A stretch of DNA of 64,000 nucleotides from contig NZ_CP108644.1 of assembly GCF_041435495.1 (NCBI RefSeq), positions 1,984,001-2,048,000 on the forward strand, written 5' to 3'. The position numbers were made by a program, and so were the translations under genes. Positions within the stretch are counted from its first letter, which is position 1; the number at the start of each line of letters is the position of its first letter. Positions 17,987-26,737 of this stretch are shown here, in pieces. The notes beneath the pieces were generated by a model, which had not been told where the DNA came from, did not search any database, and worked only from the letters and a program-made list of their open reading frames with translations. Source of the DNA: Streptomyces sp. NBC_01116. GTDB lineage: Bacteria; Actinomycetota; Actinomycetes; Streptomycetales; Streptomycetaceae.

Positions 17987-19147
17987 TCAGTTGTCGTCCT
18001 CGTCGATCAGGAACCCGCGCATCGGCGAAGGCGCCTGCTGCATCGGCTGCGGCGCCTGCGGCCGAACCGGTGCCATCGGCTGCGTCATCGCGGGCGACAT
18101 CTGCTGCTGGCCACCGTAGGACGGCGCGCCGCCCATCGTGGACGGGCCGCCACCCATCTGCTGGCCGCCGTGGCCACCGTGGTTGGAGCCGCCCATGGAG
18201 TGACCCATCGCACCCGCGCCGGCCGGGGCCAGCGAGGGGGACGGCGGCAGCGAAGCGGCTGCCGGAGTCCGCGGCGGGGCGAGCGAGTCGTCCGCCTGGG
18301 TCTCCAGCTGACGCAGCTGGCTCTCCAGGTAGGACTTCAGCCGCGTGCGGTACTCGCGCTCGAAGCCACGCAGGTCCTCGACCTTGCGCTCCAGCGTCGC
18401 GCGGGCCGACTCCAGCGAGCCCATCGCCACGCGGTGCTTCTCCTGCGCGTCCCGCTCCAGGGCGTCGGCCTTGGCACGCGCGTCGCGCTCCAGGCCCTCG
18501 GCACGGCTGCGCGCCTCGCCGACGATCTTGTTGGCCTCGGAACGGGCTTCCGCGATCGCCTGGTCGGCGGTCTGCTGTGCGAGCGAGAGGACACGGGCGG
18601 CGCTGTCGCCGCCGGGGCCCTGCCCCTGCTGCTGCATCTGCGGCGGCTGCATCTGCTGCATCTGCTGCTGCTGCTGGGGGTGCTGACCCATGGGGCCGCC
18701 CATCGGGCCACCCATGGGACCGCCCTGCATCGGGCCGGGGCCGTGCGGGCCCTGCGGACCGGGGCCGTGGCCGCCCTGGGGGCCGTGGCCACTGGGACCT
18801 GCGGGCAGCTGCGGCGCGCCACCGGGCAGCTGGGGCGGACCCATCTGCGGGGGCTGCTGCTGCTGCGGCGGTCCTGATATGGCGGCGGGAACGGGAGCAC
18901 CCGGGCGATCCTGCTGCTCCGGAGGCTTGCGCATACCCTGCTGCTGCTGTTGCTGCTGCTGGTTCTGCGCGGCGGCACGCGTCGCGGCGGCCAGCTTGGC
19001 GCGCAGGTCCTCGTTCTCACGGAGCAGACGGGTCAGCTCCGATTCGACCTCGTCGAGAAAGGCATCGACCTCGTCCTCGTCATAGCCTTCTCGGAGGCGG
19101 ACGGTCGTGAACTGCTTGTTCCGCACGTCCTCGGGGGTCAACGGCAT
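17987..19147 (-). CDS. divIVA: DivIVA polar growth protein
   Basis: The 386-residue coiled-coil protein organises tip extension and branching in Streptomyces and is the last gene of the dcw cluster. The conserved membrane-binding N-terminus (MPLTPEDVRNKQFTTVRLRE) is followed by a short coiled coil (to about 70), a low-complexity insert (about 75-190) with an eight-Gln run and repeated PMGG and QGP units, a long second coiled coil (about 195-290, Ala/Arg/Glu-rich) and a Gly/Met/Gln/Pro-rich tail ending DEDDN. The ATG at 19147 is chosen because the family starts there and GAAGAAGAG precedes it. Phosphorylation by a Ser/Thr kinase is known for Streptomyces DivIVA but not visible here. Confidence 0.96.
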   Translation of the reverse strand: MPLTPEDVRNKQFTTVRLREGYDEDEVDAFLDEVESELTRLLRENEDLRAKLAAATRAAAQNQQQQQQQQGMRKPPEQQDRPGAPVPAAISGPPQQQQPPQMGPPQLPGGAPQLPAGPSGHGPQGGHGPGPQGPHGPGPMQGGPMGGPMGGPMGQHPQQQQQMQQMQPPQMQQQGQGPGGDSAARVLSLAQQTADQAIAEARSEANKIVGEARSRAEGLERDARAKADALERDAQEKHRVAMGSLESARATLERKVEDLRGFEREYRTRLKSYLESQLRQLETQADDSLAPPRTPAAASLPPSPSLAPAGAGAMGHSMGGSNHGGHGGQQMGGGPSTMGGAPSYGGQQQMSPAMTQPMAPVRPQAPQPMQQAPSPMRGFLIDEDDN

Positions 19148-19196
19148 CTCTTCTTCACCTCTACGTAGTCGTCGGCAGTCGGCAAGACCGTATCGC

Positions 19197-19481
19197 TCAC
19201 AACCTGACCACAACGCTGATCAGGATGTAGACGATGATCATCAGAACGAAGAAGGACAGGTCGAGTGCCACGCCCCCGAGACGCAGCGGCGGAATGAACC
19301 GCCGCAGAAGCTTGAGCGGTGGATCGGTGACAGTGTAGGTGGCCTCAAGTACGACCACCATCGCCTTGCCGGGTTGCCATGAACGTGCGAACTGGAAGAC
19401 ATAGTCCATGACCAGCCGGAAGATCAGCACGATGAGGAAACACATCAGCGCGATATAGACCACATCCAGTGCGACGCCCAT
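19197..19481 (-). CDS. yggT: YggT family membrane protein (YlmG)
   Basis: The 94-residue protein has two hydrophobic segments (about 5-25 and 70-92) and the family motif RRFIPPLRLGGVALDLSFFV. YggT/YlmG proteins sit beside sepF and divIVA in Gram-positive bacteria and plant plastids and are linked to division or membrane organisation, with no defined activity. It is 49 bp upstream of divIVA in the same transcript. Confidence 0.92.
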   Translation of the reverse strand: MGVALDVVYIALMCFLIVLIFRLVMDYVFQFARSWQPGKAMVVVLEATYTVTDPPLKLLRRFIPPLRLGGVALDLSFFVLMIIVYILISVVVRL

Positions 19482-19572
19482 GTCCCGCTGTTCCCTCTCC
19501 CCTGGCTCTCGTCAGCTCCGGCCTCGTGGCCGGCACCGGCCTCTCGGCCGGGTTGTTCCCGGTGTCGTGTTC

Positions 19573-20196
19573 TCAGCTCTGGTTGAAGAATCCGCCCTCT
19601 GCGATGCGGGCCTTGTCCTCCGCCGTGACATCGACGTTAGCAGGCGACAACAGGAACACCTTCTGCGTCACGCGTTCAATGCTGCCATGGAGACCGAAGA
19701 CGAGTCCCGCGGCAAAGTCGACAAGTCGCTTCGCGTCCGTGTCGTCCATCTCCGTGAGATTCATGATCACCGGAGTGCCCTCACGGAAGTGTTCCCCGAT
19801 GGTACGGGCCTCGTTGTAGGTCCTGGGGTGCAGCGTGGTGATGCGGTACGGCTCCCGCTCGGACACGACCTTGGGCATGATCACCGGTGCGTTCTTCTCC
19901 ATGTTCGGGCGTTCAGGTGTGATGGATGCCACGGGGGCGATCCGGGCGGGTCGCGGGCTTTCCGCGGGGAGCTGAACGGGCTCGCGCTGGGCGGGCGGTT
20001 GTACAACTCGTACCGGTTCGTCCCTTTCGCGCTCGCGTTCCCGCTCCACCTGGTGCGGGGGCTGATGCCGCCGCCGGTCGCGCTCGGGCTCCGGCTCAGG
20101 TTCGAATTCGTCATCGGGGTCGAACCCCGGACCGTCGTACCCATCGTCCTCCACGAGGCCGAGGTAGACCGCCATCTTGCGCATCGCGCCGGCCAT
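19573..20196 (-). CDS. sepF: Cell division protein SepF
   Basis: The 207-residue product has the SepF layout: a short amphipathic membrane-binding N-terminus ([18 protein letters not shown]), an acidic/basic disordered linker with ERERERER and EPEPEPER runs (about 20-95), and the C-terminal SepF domain (about 105-200; [16 protein letters not shown]) that binds the FtsZ tail and polymerises. It anchors the Z-ring, replacing FtsA, which is absent. GGAGGA precedes the ATG. A hairpin at 20219-20255 lies just upstream, and TATGGT (complement of 20284-20289) could be a -10 of its own promoter. Confidence 0.96.
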   Translation of the reverse strand: MAGAMRKMAVYLGLVEDDGYDGPGFDPDDEFEPEPEPERDRRRHQPPHQVERERERERDEPVRVVQPPAQREPVQLPAESPRPARIAPVASITPERPNMEKNAPVIMPKVVSEREPYRITTLHPRTYNEARTIGEHFREGTPVIMNLTEMDDTDAKRLVDFAAGLVFGLHGSIERVTQKVFLLSPANVDVTAEDKARIAEGGFFNQS

Positions 20197-20218
20197 GCTC
20201 CGAGTCCTCCGCTCTGTG

Positions 20219-20255
20219 GTGGATCGGCATTCGTCACCAAGTGCCCGCGATCCAC
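20219..20255 (-). other. Hairpin in the yggS-sepF gap
   Basis: GTGGATCG (20219-20226) pairs with CGATCCAC (20248-20255), with further GGCA/TGCC pairing inside. It lies immediately upstream of the sepF Shine-Dalgarno. It may be a weak terminator after yggS or a leader structure of sepF. Confidence 0.45.
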
Positions 20256-20321
20256 GGTGGCCTACCCGCTGTGAGCGGTAATGACCATATTTTCTGCTGT
20301 GGTCCGACTTGCTTCGCGACG

Positions 20322-21041
20322 TTACCCGAGCCTGGGTCGGACTCCGAGTACCGCCGTACCGACGCGTACATGTGTCGCTCCGGCCGCCACCGCGTCCTCC
20401 AGGTCCCCGCTCATACCCGCGGAGACCATGTTCGCAGCCGGATGACCGGCGCGCAGGCGGGACGAGATTTCCATCAGCCGGTCGAACGCGGCCCGTTGCC
20501 GGCCCGCGTACTCCCCTGCCAGCGGCGCCACGGTCATCAGTCCGTCGAGCCGGAGTCCGGGAGCCGCGCCGATCGCGGCCGCCAACTCCTCGACCCCGTC
20601 CGGGGCGACGCCGCCGCGCTCACCGCGCTCGCCGCTCTCCGCGTCCAGGGCGACCTGGATCAGGCAGCCGAGTCCACGCTCCCCGCGCACCGCGGCGGCG
20701 GAGAGGGCGGTGACCAGCTTGGCGCGGTCCACCGACTGCACGACATCGGCATAACCGGTCACAGACCGAACCTTGTTCGTCTGCAATTGTCCGACAAAGT
20801 GCCATGTCAGCGAAAGATCCGCACAAGCGGTGGCTTTGGGGGCCGCGTCCTGGTCACGATTCTCCGCGACATGGCGCACACCGAGTTCATGCAGGATCCG
20901 CACATCGCTCGCGGGGTAGGTCTTGGTGACCACGATCAGGGTCACTTCCTCGCGCTTTCGACCGGCCGCGGCGCAGGAGGAGGCGATCCTTTCCTCCACC
21001 TGTGCCAGATTCGCGGCGAGTTCAGCCTTACGATCCGTCAT
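20322..21041 (-). CDS. yggS: YggS family PLP homeostasis protein
   Basis: The 239-residue protein binds pyridoxal phosphate through the lysine of VVTKTYP (about Lys40) in an alanine-racemase-like TIM barrel. The phosphate-binding end [20 protein letters not shown] is intact. The family controls the free PLP pool and does not racemise amino acids. Its place between pgeF and sepF is conserved in Gram-positive dcw clusters. It begins 6 bp after the pgeF stop. Confidence 0.94.
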   Translation of the reverse strand: MTDRKAELAANLAQVEERIASSCAAAGRKREEVTLIVVTKTYPASDVRILHELGVRHVAENRDQDAAPKATACADLSLTWHFVGQLQTNKVRSVTGYADVVQSVDRAKLVTALSAAAVRGERGLGCLIQVALDAESGERGERGGVAPDGVEELAAAIGAAPGLRLDGLMTVAPLAGEYAGRQRAAFDRLMEISSRLRAGHPAANMVSAGMSGDLEDAVAAGATHVRVGTAVLGVRPRLG

Positions 21042-21047
21042 GCCCTA

Positions 21048-21788
21048 TCAGTCCAACCAGACATATGCGGCGAGCCGCCCGGTGGTGCGGTCGCGGCGGT
21101 ACGAGAAGTGGTCGCCCGATTCCAGGGTGCAGTACGGCGAGGAGTGCCGGTCCGTCACCCCGAGGGCGGCGAGCTGGGCGTGGACTCCGCCGGTGACGTC
21201 GACCGCCGGCGTTCCCCAGCTGGTCTCGGACCAGGTGCCGGGGACGGCGTCGGCGACCTCGGCCCGCATCGCCTCCGGCACTTCGTAACACCGCCCGCAG
21301 ACGGCCGGTCCGGTGTGCGCGGTGATCCGGGAGGGGTGTGCGCCGAGCGCGACCATGGCCTCGACCGCCGCCGGAACGACCCCGGCGACCAGTCCCGGCC
21401 GCCCGGCGTGCGCCGCCCCGACGATCCCGGCGGCCGGGTCGACGAGAAGAACGGGAGTGCAGTCGGCGGTGAGGACCGCGAGCGCCAGTCCGCGACGGGC
21501 GGTCACCACCGCGTCCACGGCCGGAATCTCCGCGTCCGCGCCCCAGGGTCCGTCCACCACGGCGACGTCCCGGCCGTGCACCTGGTTCATCCAGACGACG
21601 CGGGCCGGGTCGAGACCGAGGCGACGGGCCGCACGCTCCCGGTTCGCGCCGACGGCGGCGGGGTCGTCGCCGACCGCGCCGCCGAGGTTGAGCTCACCGT
21701 ACGGAGCGGCGCTCACTCCGCCCCACCGGTCGGTGAAGGCGAAGTGAGCGCTGCCCGTGACGGGTACCGCCCGGTGCTGAGCTATCAC
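21048..21788 (-). CDS. pgeF: Multicopper-like purine nucleoside phosphorylase, YfiH/LACC1 family
   Basis: The 246-residue protein carries the family's metal-site motifs: [24 protein letters not shown] and [11 protein letters not shown]. Members were long called laccase-domain or polyphenol oxidases. Later work shows purine nucleoside phosphorylase/adenosine deaminase activity, and PgeF is proposed to edit peptidoglycan precursors by removing misplaced serine. The GTG start overlaps the ftsZ stop (GTGA), so its translation is probably coupled to ftsZ. Confidence 0.88.
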   Translation of the reverse strand: MIAQHRAVPVTGSAHFAFTDRWGGVSAAPYGELNLGGAVGDDPAAVGANRERAARRLGLDPARVVWMNQVHGRDVAVVDGPWGADAEIPAVDAVVTARRGLALAVLTADCTPVLLVDPAAGIVGAAHAGRPGLVAGVVPAAVEAMVALGAHPSRITAHTGPAVCGRCYEVPEAMRAEVADAVPGTWSETSWGTPAVDVTGGVHAQLAALGVTDRHSSPYCTLESGDHFSYRRDRTTGRLAAYVWLD

Positions 21789-23008
21789 TTCAAGAAGTCC
21801 GGAACGTCCAGCTCTTCGGCCTGGGTGTCCTGGTAGGGACGGGCCGGCGGGACGTGCGGCGGAGAGACCGGCCCGAGCGCGCTCTCCTGCGAAGCCGACG
21901 CGGGGGCGGGCTCGGCCGGGGCCGGGCTCTCCTCGCGCGGAGGCACGGAACCGAGTCCGCCCGTCGGGCGCGTGGACTCGGCGGAGGGCCTGGCCGGAGC
22001 GGCCTGCTCCTCGCGCTTGTTGCTGCTCGCGCCGAGGACGTTCTCCCGGCGGGCCGGCGGCTGTCCGCCGTCGAAGCCCGCCGCGATCACGGTGACCCGC
22101 ACCTCGTCGCCCAGGGCGTCGTCGATGACGGCGCCGAAGATGATGTTGGCCTCGGGGTGCGCCGCCTCGCTCACCAGTTGGGCGGCCTCGTTGATCTCGA
22201 AGAGACCGAGGTCGCTGCCGCCGGAGATGGAGAGGAGGACGCCGCGGGCGCCGTCGATGGAGGCTTCCAGGAGGGGCGAGGAGATCGCCATCTCCGCGGC
22301 CGCCACCGCGCGGTCGTCGCCGCGCGCCGAGCCGATGCCCATGAGCGCCGATCCGGCCTCGGACATGACCGACTTGACGTCGGCGAAGTCGAGGTTGATC
22401 AGACCCGGGGTGGTGATGAGGTCGGTGATGCCCTGGACACCCGAGAGCAGCACCTGGTCGGCCGACTTGAACGCGTCGAGCACGCTGACCTGGCGGTCCG
22501 AGATGGACAGCAGTCGGTCGTTGGGAATGACGATGAGGGTGTCGACCTCTTCGCGGAGTTCGGCGATGCCGTCCTCCGCCTGGTTTGCGCGTCGCCGGCC
22601 CTCGAAGGTGAACGGGCGGGTGACCACGCCGATCGTCAGGGCGCCGAGCGAGCGCGCGATGTTGGCGACGACGGGTGCGCCGCCGGTGCCGGTGCCGCCG
22701 CCCTCTCCTGCGGTGACGAAGACCATGTCGGCCCCCTTGAGGACCTCCTCGATCTCCTCACGGTGGTCCTCTGCCGCCTTACGACCGACGGCCGGGTTCG
22801 CCCCGGCGCCGAGGCCCCGGGTGAGTTCGCGGCCGACGTCGAGCTTGACGTCGGCGTCGCTCATCAACAGGGCTTGTGCGTCCGTGTTGATCGCGATGAA
22901 CTCGACGCCCTTGAGGCCGACCTCGATCATTCGGTTGATGGCATTGACACCACCGCCGCCGACACCGATGACCTTGATGACTGCGAGGTAGTTCTGCGGT
23001 GCTGCCAC
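21785..23008 (-). CDS. ftsZ: Cell division GTPase FtsZ
   Basis: The 407-residue tubulin homologue forms the Z-ring and, in Streptomyces, the sporulation ladders. The GTP-binding signature GGGTGTG lies at 104-110, after [13 protein letters not shown]. The globular domain ends near residue 315, followed by a Pro/Ala/Glu/Ser linker and the conserved tail DVPDFLK that binds SepF. The GTG at 23008 gives the usual start ([14 protein letters not shown]). About 275 bp of non-coding DNA separates it from ftsQ, so it has its own promoters in addition to read-through. Confidence 0.98.
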   Translation of the reverse strand: MAAPQNYLAVIKVIGVGGGGVNAINRMIEVGLKGVEFIAINTDAQALLMSDADVKLDVGRELTRGLGAGANPAVGRKAAEDHREEIEEVLKGADMVFVTAGEGGGTGTGGAPVVANIARSLGALTIGVVTRPFTFEGRRRANQAEDGIAELREEVDTLIVIPNDRLLSISDRQVSVLDAFKSADQVLLSGVQGITDLITTPGLINLDFADVKSVMSEAGSALMGIGSARGDDRAVAAAEMAISSPLLEASIDGARGVLLSISGGSDLGLFEINEAAQLVSEAAHPEANIIFGAVIDDALGDEVRVTVIAAGFDGGQPPARRENVLGASSNKREEQAAPARPSAESTRPTGGLGSVPPREESPAPAEPAPASASQESALGPVSPPHVPPARPYQDTQAEELDVPDFLK

Positions 23009-23103
23009 GTCGAAGGCCTCTCGCCTCGAGTTACGTGTCGTCGCTCTGCGGTAGCCCCGCGGCGACGACTGATGTCGATGGGGACGGTCCGAACGCCGAC
23101 CCA

Positions 23104-23128
23104 AACCCTAACGTTGAAGTTTAGGGTT
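23104..23128. promoter_or_regulatory. Inverted repeat AACCCTAA/TTAGGGTT in the ftsZ upstream region
   Basis: Perfect 8-bp arms (23104-23111 and 23121-23128) flank nine bases. It is strikingly AT-rich for this genome and sits about 100 bp upstream of the ftsZ start codon, downstream of a candidate promoter. It may be an operator or a 5'-leader hairpin. Confidence 0.5.
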
Positions 23129-23164
23129 ACCAGTGTGTCTGCTTCCTGGACTCTTCCGAACAGG

Positions 23165-23194
23165 ACACTAAGTCGACAAGTGGCGCACGTTCAA
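23165..23194 (-). promoter_or_regulatory. Candidate vegetative promoter of ftsZ
   Basis: On the minus strand TTGAAC (complement of 23189-23194) is followed after 18 bp by TAGTGT (complement of 23165-23170), a good match to an HrdB-type promoter. ftsZ of other streptomycetes is known to have several promoters, one sporulation-linked; this would be one of them. Confidence 0.5.
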
Positions 23195-23284
23195 CGAACA
23201 CGCCGAACCTCCCGTTTTTCTTTTCACCCTATGTGATCACCCGTAGCGCTGACCAACCAGGGTGCTGGCCAGCACAAATACCCG

Positions 23285-24079
23285 TCAACTCGCCGATACC
23301 GCCGGGGCGGTGGGAGCACTTACGTCGAACTGTGCCGCTTTGGGCGCGGCTTTCATCAGGGCGACGAGGACGTTGGCCTTCACCGGCCCGTCCTCGCCGC
23401 TCCCCCAGGTCACCACACGATCCCGGGTGAGCCGCAGGGAGATCGCGTCGTACGAGGTGACCCGTACGACCTCGGTGTCCTCGGCCACCCCCGCCGGAAG
23501 GTCTCCGGCGACCCGGACCGCTTCCCGCAACAGACCGTCACCGCCGAAGCGGCGAAGGCTCGCGGACGGTTCGGGAGTCAGCTCCAGCAGGGGCACGCCC
23601 TTCGGCGCCCTGTCCACGGTGGCGAAGCGCACGCCCTTCGCATCCACTTCCACGAACGCGCCGCCTTTTTCGACCAGCAGGACCGGCTTCCGTTCGGTCA
23701 CCTTAAGGCCGATGCCGTCCGGCCAGGACCGAACGACATCAACCGTGTCGATACGAGGCAACTTCTGGCGCAATCGGCGCTCCATGGCGTCGGTGTCCAC
23801 GGAGACCAGCGGGGCGCCGATCGGTGTGGCGGCAACCGCTTCCACTTCTTCGCGGGTCAGGACCTCGACGCCCCTCGTGCTGACCTTCTCGACGCGGAGC
23901 CAGGAGGAGCCGTAGAGCACCCAGATCACGAACGCGGCGAGCAGGGCGGTCGCGACGCCGATGAGGATCAGCAGGGTGCGGCGGCCGATCCGGGGCCCCT
24001 CGGGGCCGATGTGCGGCGGACGGGCGGAGGTGTCCGCCCGTCCGGGTGCGCCGCGCTGGGCGGTCGTCGGTCCGGCCAC
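23285..24079 (-). CDS. ftsQ: Cell division protein FtsQ
   Basis: The 264-residue bitopic protein has a short cytoplasmic N-terminus, one membrane segment (about 37-58), a POTRA domain (WLRVEKVSTRGVEVLTREEVE) and a beta domain (to about 235). It links FtsL/FtsB to the divisome. The GTG at 24079 follows AAGGAG by six bases. A strong hairpin at 24095-24120 sits directly upstream, in the gap after murG. No murC lies between murG and ftsQ. Confidence 0.95.
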   Translation of the reverse strand: MAGPTTAQRGAPGRADTSARPPHIGPEGPRIGRRTLLILIGVATALLAAFVIWVLYGSSWLRVEKVSTRGVEVLTREEVEAVAATPIGAPLVSVDTDAMERRLRQKLPRIDTVDVVRSWPDGIGLKVTERKPVLLVEKGGAFVEVDAKGVRFATVDRAPKGVPLLELTPEPSASLRRFGGDGLLREAVRVAGDLPAGVAEDTEVVRVTSYDAISLRLTRDRVVTWGSGEDGPVKANVLVALMKAAPKAAQFDVSAPTAPAVSAS

Positions 24080-24094
24080 GCTCGCTCCTTCGCC

Positions 24095-24120
24095 GGACCC
24101 GGGGCTCCCGCCCCGGGTCC
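24095..24120 (-). terminator. GC-rich hairpin at the murG-ftsQ junction
   Basis: A perfect 11-bp stem (24095-24105 with 24110-24120) with a four-base loop lies between the murG stop and the ftsQ Shine-Dalgarno. It looks like an intrinsic terminator or attenuator without a U-tract, or a translation-modulating leader for ftsQ. Confidence 0.6.
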
Positions 24121-24141
24121 GCACCGCATCGCGCCGGACGC

Positions 24142-25230
24142 CTAGCGGCGCGCGGCAATCGCTTCGTACACCATGCCGACGAGCAGGTCGTCGGCGTCGC
24201 GCCGGCCGAACTCGGCGGCGGCCCGGGACATTTCGTACAGCCGGTGGGGGTCCGACAGTACCGGCAGGACGTTGCCCTGCACCCACTCCGGGGTGAGCGC
24301 CGCGTCGTCCACCAGCAGGCCGCCGCCGGCGTTGACCACCGGCTGGGCGTTGAGCCGCTGTTCGCCGTTGCCGATGGGCAGCGGGACGTAGGCGGCGGGG
24401 AGCCCGACGGCGGAGAGTTCGGCGACGGTCATCGCGCCCGCGCGGCAGAGCATCATGTCGGCCGCGGCGTACGCGAGGTCCATCCGGTCCACGTACGGTA
24501 CCGGGATGTAGGGCGGCATCCCGGGCATGTTGTCGATCCGCGGCAATTCGTTCTTCGGGCCGACCACATGGAGGATCTGGATCCCGGAGCGCTGGAGCAG
24601 CGGCGCGACCCGCTGGACCACCTCGTTGAGGTGGCGCGCGCCCTGCGAGCCGCCGGAGACCAGCAGCGTGGGCAGGTTGGGATCGAGGCCGAAGGAGGCG
24701 CGGGCCTCCGGGCGGACCCGGGCGCGGTCCAGGGTGGCGATGGTGCGGCGCAGCGGGATGCCGATGTAGCGGGCGCCGCGCAGCTTGCTGTCGGGGGTGG
24801 AGACGGCGACCCCGTGGGCGTACCGCGAACCGATCTTGTTGGCCAGGCCCGGGCGGGCGTTGGCCTCGTGGACCACGATCGGCACGCCGGCCCGTTTGGC
24901 GGCCAGGTAGCCGGGCAGCGCGACGTAACCGCCGAAGCCGACCACGCAGTCCGCCTTGGTGCGCTCCAGGATCTGCTCGGCGGCCTTGATCGTGCCGCGC
25001 AGCCGGCCCGGGACGGTGATCAGTTCGGGCGTGGGCTTACGGGGCAGTGGCACGGCGGGGATGAGCGCGAGCTCGTACCCCCGCTCGGGCACGAGCCTGG
25101 TCTCCAGTCCGCGTTCCGTGCCGAGGGCAGTGATCCCCACGGTCGGGTCCTGCCTGCGCAGGGCGTCTGCGAGGGCAAGCGCGGGCTCGATGTGTCCGGC
25201 GGTCCCCCCGCCGGCGAGTACGACATGCAC
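24142..25230 (-). CDS. murG: UDP-GlcNAc:lipid I transferase MurG
   Basis: The 362-residue GT28 glycosyltransferase converts lipid I to lipid II at the inner face of the membrane. Visible signatures are the N-terminal [15 protein letters not shown] loop, [13 protein letters not shown], and the donor-binding [12 protein letters not shown] and [16 protein letters not shown]. Length is normal. It starts 6 bp after the ftsW stop. Confidence 0.97.
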   Translation of the reverse strand: MHVVLAGGGTAGHIEPALALADALRRQDPTVGITALGTERGLETRLVPERGYELALIPAVPLPRKPTPELITVPGRLRGTIKAAEQILERTKADCVVGFGGYVALPGYLAAKRAGVPIVVHEANARPGLANKIGSRYAHGVAVSTPDSKLRGARYIGIPLRRTIATLDRARVRPEARASFGLDPNLPTLLVSGGSQGARHLNEVVQRVAPLLQRSGIQILHVVGPKNELPRIDNMPGMPPYIPVPYVDRMDLAYAAADMMLCRAGAMTVAELSAVGLPAAYVPLPIGNGEQRLNAQPVVNAGGGLLVDDAALTPEWVQGNVLPVLSDPHRLYEMSRAAAEFGRRDADDLLVGMVYEAIAARR

Positions 25231-25236
25231 CGAAAT

Positions 25237-26673
25237 TCACCGCTCTCCGGACGGACGCTTCTTGACGCGCCGTCTCATCGTCTTCCATCTCACCCCGGGC
25301 TTCCGCATGGCCAGGGCCGCCTTGGCGGCTGGGTCCTCCCGTGCGAAGGCGATCATCAGCCCGACCGCGAACATCGTCGGCAGCAGGGCCGAACCCCCGT
25401 AGGAGAACAGCGGGAGCGGGACCCCGGCGATCGGCAACAGGCCGAGCACCGCACCGATGTTGATCACGGCCTGGGCCGTGATCCACGTGGTCACGCCTCC
25501 CGCGGCAAACCTCACGAAGGGGTCCTCCGTGCGTCCGGCCACGCGGATACCCGCATAGCCTAGGGCCGCGAACAGGGCGAGCACGGACAGCGTCCCCGCC
25601 AGACCCAGCTCCTCGCCGGTGATGGCGAAGATGAAGTCGGTGTGAGGTTCCGGGAGTTGACCCCATTTTTCCACACTCGCACCCAGCCCGGAACCGAACC
25701 ATCCGCCGGACGCCAGAGCATAGATCCCGTGTGCGGCCTGCCAGCAGCCGCCCTCCGGATCGGGCTCGCTCACGCCCATGCAGGCGAGCCGGGACATCCG
25801 GTTGGGGCTGGTCCTGATCAGCAGGAACGCGATGACCGCGGCGAAGCCGAGCACCCCGGCGAACAGCCGGGTGGGGGCGCCGGCCAGCCAGAGCAGGCCG
25901 AACAGGATCGCCGTGAGAATGATCGCGGTCCCCATGTCGCCGCCGAGCATGATCAGCCCGAGCAGCATGAAGGCGACCGGCACGAGCGGCACGAGCATGT
26001 GCTTCCACTGCGTCAGCAACCGCTTGTCCTGCTTGCGGGCCAGCAGGTCCGCCCCCCACAGGATGAGGGCCAGCTTGCCGAACTCGCTGGGCTGGAGCTG
26101 GAACGGGCCGCCCAGGTAGAGCCAGTTCTGGTTGCCGTTGACCGACATCCCTATCCCCGGCACCTGGACCAGGACCATCAGGAAGACGGTGACCATCAGT
26201 ATCGGGTAGGCCAGCGCCCGGTGGAGCTTCACGGGCATCCGGGCCGCGAGCAGCATCAGCGCACCGCCGATGACGGCGGCGAGGAACTGCTTTCCGAAGA
26301 AGTACGTCGCGGGCTTGCTGATGTCCAGCGCCTTGATCATCGAGGCGGAGTAGACCATCACCAGGCCCAGCACGGTGATCAGGAGGCTGGAGCCGAGGAT
26401 CACGTAGTAGGCCGTCAGGGGCCGGTCCCAGGCCCGTCGTGCCCGCTCGTAGGTGCGGCGAGGTCCGCCGCCGCGCCCGGTGCGCGGTCCCGTGCCGCCG
26501 CGTCCGGCCCCGCGGGGTGTCTCCGGACGCCGGGACCCGGTGGCGAGGCGCCCGCGCAGGGCGAGCCCGTCCGGCAGCGATACTCCGGAGGGCGCGGGCG
26601 ACGCGGTGAGGGGGCGGGGAACCGAGGTCCGTGCGCGGTCCCGCCGTACGGCGAATCTCTCGTCGGCCGGCAT
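25237..26673 (-). CDS. ftsW: SEDS peptidoglycan polymerase FtsW
   Basis: The 478-residue protein has a long basic cytoplasmic N-terminus (about 75 residues, Arg/Pro/Gly-rich) and about ten membrane segments with SEDS motifs (GGDMGTAIIL, EELGLAG, PLPLFSYGGSA). It polymerises lipid II at the septum with its partner PBP FtsI. I placed the start at the ATG (MPADERFA) with GAGGGGAC upstream. The C-terminus is short and basic. It lies in the dcw operon after murD. Confidence 0.95.
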   Translation of the reverse strand: MPADERFAVRRDRARTSVPRPLTASPAPSGVSLPDGLALRGRLATGSRRPETPRGAGRGGTGPRTGRGGGPRRTYERARRAWDRPLTAYYVILGSSLLITVLGLVMVYSASMIKALDISKPATYFFGKQFLAAVIGGALMLLAARMPVKLHRALAYPILMVTVFLMVLVQVPGIGMSVNGNQNWLYLGGPFQLQPSEFGKLALILWGADLLARKQDKRLLTQWKHMLVPLVPVAFMLLGLIMLGGDMGTAIILTAILFGLLWLAGAPTRLFAGVLGFAAVIAFLLIRTSPNRMSRLACMGVSEPDPEGGCWQAAHGIYALASGGWFGSGLGASVEKWGQLPEPHTDFIFAITGEELGLAGTLSVLALFAALGYAGIRVAGRTEDPFVRFAAGGVTTWITAQAVINIGAVLGLLPIAGVPLPLFSYGGSALLPTMFAVGLMIAFAREDPAAKAALAMRKPGVRWKTMRRRVKKRPSGER

Positions 26674-26737
26674 TGTCGCTGTCCCCTCCACTGCTCGGGC
26701 CAGGGGCCCGTGACCCCGGGTGCGGAGGCCCGGTCGG

